Positions 5,464 through 7,953 of a stretch of DNA of 7,953 nucleotides are shown here, one piece after another. The position numbers were made by a program, and so were the translations under genes. A model generated the notes under the pieces. The model saw only the letters and a list, made by a program, of their open reading frames with translations, searched no databases and was not told the DNA's origin. The stretch spans positions 1 to 7,953 of the forward strand of contig JAKSOJ010000051.1 of NCBI GenBank assembly GCA_024405645.1, written 5' to 3'. Origin of the DNA: Phascolarctobacterium sp. Its GTDB lineage: Bacteria > Bacillota > Negativicutes > Acidaminococcales > Acidaminococcaceae. The stretch's first letter is position 1. Each line of letters starts with the position of its first letter.

Positions 5464-6306
5464 TTGGATAAACCGATTATTGCAACACCACAAGTAACAA
5501 ATCATATATTGCATCGTTTTAAACTGCGTGCTGACAAAAAGCTGGGCCAAAACTTTTTGATTGACCCCAATATTGTTAAGGGAATAGTGGAAGCAGCAGA
5601 ACTGAGCGAAAAGGATCGCGTGCTGGAGGTTGGCCCTGGCATTGGTACTTTGACTCAAGGCTTGGCTGAAAGTGGAGCTTCCGTTGTAGCAGTAGAGCTG
5701 GATAAACGCTTATTACCCGTATTGGAGACCACTCTCGAGGGTTACGATAATGTACGCATTGTCAATGGCGATATTTTAAAGGTTGATATTATGGCAGAGG
5801 TAGATGCACCAGAGTTTAAATGCTGCGCGAACCTGCCTTACTATATTACAACTCCTATCATCTTCGCACTTTTGGAAAAGAAAATGCCCATGGAACGTTT
5901 GGTTGTCATGGTTCAAAAGGAAGTTGCGGAACGCATGGTTGCAAAGCCAGGTGGCAAGGACTATGGCGCTTTGTCCGTATCCATCCAATATTATACAGAA
6001 CCTGAAATTTGCTTTATCGTGCCTCCTGAATCCTTTATCCCCGCACCTGCGGTGGATAGTGCTGTTATCTGCTGCAAGAGACGCACAAAGGCTCCTGTAG
6101 AGGTTAAGGATGAAGCAGTGTTCTTCCGTGTAGTTAAGGCTGCATTCTCCTTGAGACGTAAAATGTTGAACAATTCCTTGAAGAATATGGGCATTACTAG
6201 CGAACAGGTAGCTGCTTGGCTTCAAAGAGCAGGCGTGGATGGCAAACGTAGAGCCGAAACTCTCACCCTGCAAGAATTTGCAGATTTGGCGAACAGCTTT
6301 GAATAG
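5464..6306 (+). CDS. rsmA: 16S rRNA (adenine1518-N6/adenine1519-N6)-dimethyltransferase
   Basis: The 280-residue product is a full-length RsmA/KsgA. It dimethylates two adjacent adenines in the 3' terminal hairpin of 16S rRNA, using S-adenosylmethionine, during late small-subunit assembly. Visible motifs are LGQNFL (27-32), the SAM-binding VLEVGPGIGTLT (53-64), the acidic end of strand two at E78 with D80, GD (102-103) and the catalytic NLPYYITTP (123-131). PPESFIPAPAVDSAV and FSLRRKMLNNSLK follow. The start codon is TTG at 5464, supported by GGAGA inside the last codons of rnmV. The one-base gap after rnmV implies translational coupling. Loss of this enzyme gives kasugamycin resistance in other bacteria. 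The gene is followed by a strong terminator. Confidence 0.96.
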   Translation: MDKPIIATPQVTNHILHRFKLRADKKLGQNFLIDPNIVKGIVEAAELSEKDRVLEVGPGIGTLTQGLAESGASVVAVELDKRLLPVLETTLEGYDNVRIVNGDILKVDIMAEVDAPEFKCCANLPYYITTPIIFALLEKKMPMERLVVMVQKEVAERMVAKPGGKDYGALSVSIQYYTEPEICFIVPPESFIPAPAVDSAVICCKRRTKAPVEVKDEAVFFRVVKAAFSLRRKMLNNSLKNMGITSEQVAAWLQRAGVDGKRRAETLTLQEFADLANSFE

Positions 6307-6337
6307 TACTATCTAAAATTGCATCCCTTAAAAAAAT

Positions 6338-6376
6338 AAGCCGACCTCTCAAAATGAGATGTCGGCTTTACTTTTT
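6338..6376. terminator. Bidirectional terminator between rsmA and the convergent operon
   Basis: AAGCCGACCTCTCA (6338-6351) pairs with TGAGATGTCGGCTT (6355-6368) with a single C-T mismatch and a 3-base loop. A T-rich run follows on the plus strand (6369-6377). An A-run precedes it (6330-6336), which gives a T-run on the minus strand. It can therefore stop both rsmA transcripts and leftward transcripts ending at 6403. Confidence 0.88.
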
Positions 6377-6402
6377 TGTGACTATGAACTAATTTATTCC
6401 CA

Positions 6403-7161
6403 TCAAGTTGGCTTAAAGCTGTTAAGTGCGTACATCACCGTTGGCAAATACTCAAAGGCCTGTGCTTTAGGGAAGGAGAAGAGCAGCTCGTAGGTCTTGC
6501 CACTAGCAACTTGCTTGCCTTCAACAATAATGGATTCACCATAAAACCCCTTGTATTCGCTAGCCAGGCATTCTAACTGTCCTTGGGTGCCAAAGAACCA
6601 TTTGACTATTTGCGTCTTTTGGTCGAACTGGGGCAGAGCCTGAGTCGCGTTAAAGCTAGTCGTATCCGTTGGGTCGATAACATTTACAGCCATAAAGAGA
6701 ACATCATCCTTGAATCTTACCAACATGGGGCCGTCGGTTCCTGGCAAATTAGCCAAGGGATCGCTGCAAAAATTGCTTGGCAAGGACAGATGGTAGTCCT
6801 TTTTTACTATGGGCTGAAAGCTTTGGGGATTGGGAGCCTGCATGTACTTAACCGGCACAGGTTGCTTGCCCAAAAAGCTTTTGCCAGGTCCTACGGGTTT
6901 GGGCGCAGGCTTAGGAGCCTGTGTAGTAGGCTTGGGGCTAACAGTGGGCTTGGGTGCGGTAGATTGCCCATGGGGAGCAGCTGCCTTAGGAGCAGTGCTA
7001 ACATTGGGCTTAATTACACGGGGTACAACCTTAACTTGAGTTTGCGGCTTAACACCTGGGGAGATAATAATCTCCTTATTTTGTATGCTTTCACAATATC
7101 CTGTTGTAAACATGGACAACGCAAGCGCTAGAGCTAGCACTGCTGTGAACTTACTTTTCAT
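6403..7161 (-). CDS. Exported protein with proline-rich linker, function unknown
   Basis: The 252-residue product starts with a signal peptide (basic KSK, hydrophobic 5-18, likely cleavage around residues 21-23). A long linker rich in Pro, Lys, Ala and Thr follows (about 35-105), with repeated APKP and SPKP units. The C-terminal 140 residues look folded. They hold two cysteines (C132, C198) that could form a disulfide, alternating strands and an ending YALNSFKPT. A LPSNF start and a terminal SFKP are reminiscent of PsbP/DUF1795-type domains, but I am not sure of this. The linker resembles wall- or envelope-spanning segments. The gene begins 3 bases after the HD-hydrolase stop and has no visible Shine-Dalgarno sequence, so it probably depends on translational coupling. 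It shares the bidirectional terminator with rsmA. Confidence 0.75.
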   Translation of the reverse strand: MKSKFTAVLALALALSMFTTGYCESIQNKEIIISPGVKPQTQVKVVPRVIKPNVSTAPKAAAPHGQSTAPKPTVSPKPTTQAPKPAPKPVGPGKSFLGKQPVPVKYMQAPNPQSFQPIVKKDYHLSLPSNFCSDPLANLPGTDGPMLVRFKDDVLFMAVNVIDPTDTTSFNATQALPQFDQKTQIVKWFFGTQGQLECLASEYKGFYGESIIVEGKQVASGKTYELLFSFPKAQAFEYLPTVMYALNSFKPT

Positions 7162-7164
7162 AAA

Positions 7165-7737
7165 TTAAAATTTAGCGCAAGCTTCGTTAATAGCAGCTTC
7201 ATCAACACGCATAGCTTCCATGGTGCGTTCAAGGAGTACGTCTAATTCCCAGCCCAGATTATCTGCGCCTTGTTTGATTACATCACGGCTGCAGCCAGCT
7301 GCGAATTTTTTATCTTTGAATTTCTTTTTGAGGGATTTGAGTTCCATGTCTTGGACACTCTTGGACGGACGCATGATTGCAGCTGCACCGATGAGACCGG
7401 TTAATTCGTCGCAAGCAAAGAGGATTTTTTCCATTTCGTGTTCCGGTTGGAATTGGGTTTTGGTGAGGCCCCAGCCGTGGGAGGCAGTGGAACGGATAAT
7501 ATCGTCGGAAATACCTTCTGCTTTCATGAGCTCTTGAGATTTAACGCAGTGTTCTTCCGGATAGATTTCGAAATCCAAATCATGTAAAAGACCAACGATG
7601 CCCCAGAATTCGGGATCGTAGCCTTGTTCTTTAGCAAAATAACGCATAACGCCTTCAACAGTCAGGGCATGACGCAGATGGAAAGCGTCTTTATTATATT
7701 TGGTTAAAATATTCCAAGCTTCTTCGCGAGTGATCAT
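7165..7737 (-). CDS. HD-superfamily hydrolase (COG2316-like)
   Basis: The 190-residue product is a stand-alone HD phosphohydrolase. The metal-binding set is visible: H23 (LRHALTVE), the paired H52-D53 (LLHDLDFE), H87 (SHGWG) and D110 (ACDELTGL). The surrounding sequence (PEEHC, ELTGLIGAAA, RPSKS, KKFKDKKFAAG) is what I expect of the roughly 190-residue predicted hydrolases of COG2316, whose substrate is not established. HD proteins usually hydrolyse phosphate esters of nucleotides or related metabolites in the cytoplasm. The ATG at 7737 is chosen because the ribosome binding site GGAGG (7746-7750) is 8 bases upstream. A longer in-frame TTG at 7752 overlaps that site. It is the first gene of a two-gene operon with the exported protein ending at 6403. 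Confidence 0.88.
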   Translation of the reverse strand: MITREEAWNILTKYNKDAFHLRHALTVEGVMRYFAKEQGYDPEFWGIVGLLHDLDFEIYPEEHCVKSQELMKAEGISDDIIRSTASHGWGLTKTQFQPEHEMEKILFACDELTGLIGAAAIMRPSKSVQDMELKSLKKKFKDKKFAAGCSRDVIKQGADNLGWELDVLLERTMEAMRVDEAAINEACAKF

Positions 7738-7745
7738 AATATATA

Positions 7746-7750
7746 CCTCC
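7746..7750 (-). promoter_or_regulatory. Ribosome binding site that fixes the HD-hydrolase start at 7737
   Basis: On the minus strand GGAGG lies 8 bases before ATG 7737. The alternative in-frame TTG at 7752-7750 is fused to this sequence and cannot use it. Confidence 0.8.
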
Positions 7751-7779
7751 AAAATTTTCTGTAAATTCTTGGTACCAAT

Positions 7780-7808
7780 ATTTTACAACGAAACGCCGTA
7801 GAATTCAA
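7780..7808 (-). promoter_or_regulatory. Promoter of the leftward HD-hydrolase operon
   Basis: On the minus strand TTGAAT (7803-7808) is followed after 17 bases by TAAAAT (7780-7785), 5 of 6 to consensus. A 10-bp palindrome, TTGGTACCAA (7769-7778), sits over the predicted transcription start and could bind a regulator. Confidence 0.5.
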
Positions 7809-7815
7809 TTAATCA

Positions 7816-7845
7816 TTGGCAGGGAAGGGAGATTTATGGTAAAAT
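7816..7845 (+). promoter_or_regulatory. Promoter of the gene at the right edge
   Basis: TTGGCA (7816-7821) and TAAAAT (7840-7845) are separated by 18 bases, with an extended TGG before the -10. Its -35 lies only 7 bases from the -35 of the divergent HD-hydrolase promoter, so one bound factor could affect both. Confidence 0.55.
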
Positions 7846-7883
7846 TATAAATGCGTAATTCAGCATTCAACATGGAGGATATT

Positions 7884-7953
7884 ATGACTGAAAAAGAGAT
7901 TAAAGCTTCTTATGCGTACTATATGAAGAAATTCGAAGAAAATAAAGATTTAG
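7884..7953 (+). CDS. 5' part of an unidentified gene, cut by the window edge
   Basis: ATG 7884 is preceded by GGAGGA (7874-7879) and a good promoter. The frame stays open to the end, giving 23 residues that begin MTEKEIKASYAYYMKKF and are charged and probably helical. The final TAG in the window is not in frame. There are too few residues to name a family. An upstream ATG at 7872 is excluded because it overlaps the ribosome binding site. Confidence 0.7.
   Translation, partial: MTEKEIKASYAYYMKKFEENKDL

Noticed and set aside
5776..6273. Minus-strand open frame of 165 codons opposite rsmA
   Set aside because: It is fully antisense to conserved rsmA motifs, and its predicted protein is low in recognisable structure.
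6583..7131. Plus-strand open frame of 182 codons opposite the exported proline-rich gene
   Set aside because: It is antisense to a gene with signal peptide, linker and domain, and it has no ribosome binding site. The frame stays open because of the biased Pro/Lys/Ala codons on the other strand.

Overview
The window looks like a chromosomal segment of a low-GC Bacillota-type bacterium. The best evidence is the gene order 3D-domain protein, RNase M5 (rnmV), 16S rRNA dimethyladenosine transferase (rsmA). This matches the yabE-rnmV-ksgA block of Bacillus and its relatives. RNase M5 is itself largely confined to this lineage. Strong GGAGG-type ribosome binding sites and A/T-rich promoters with extended -10 elements fit the same picture. 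A member of the Negativicutes is a plausible guess, but nothing in the sequence proves it.

Left part (1-1849): a possible leftward gene begins at the very edge, with a promoter overlapping a tandem 22-bp repeat. Next is a leftward membrane acyltransferase of the HGSNAT/DUF1624 type (179-931). A divergent intergenic region follows, holding a perfect inverted repeat. A rightward pair comes next: a small membrane protein (1105-1419) and a DUF190 PII-like protein (1466-1849), closed by a clear terminator.

Middle part (1919-3872): an exported von Willebrand factor A (VWA) protein (2037-3248) lies between two copies of a ~93-bp intergenic module made of a terminator followed by promoter-like sequence. 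The copies are in direct orientation and about 80% identical by hand alignment. The second copy leads into an acidic 141-residue protein of unknown function (3447-3872).

Right part (3944-7953): the 3D-domain cell-wall protein, rnmV and rsmA form a tight rightward operon that combines a cell-envelope gene with rRNA maturation and modification. It ends at a bidirectional terminator shared with a convergent two-gene leftward operon. That operon holds an HD-domain hydrolase of the COG2316 type (7165-7737) and, 3 bp downstream, an exported proline-rich protein (6403-7161). A divergent gene starts at 7884 and runs off the right edge.

Five upstream start codons were rejected because the ribosome binding site overlaps them or lies only downstream of them. 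The genes starting at 1105, 2037, 3447, 3944 and 7737 are therefore shorter than their longest open frames. No tRNA, rRNA, CRISPR array, transposase or phage gene was seen. I see no convincing new multi-gene system. The most unusual items are the duplicated module around the VWA gene, the DUF190/membrane-protein pair and the repeated or palindromic sites in promoter regions.
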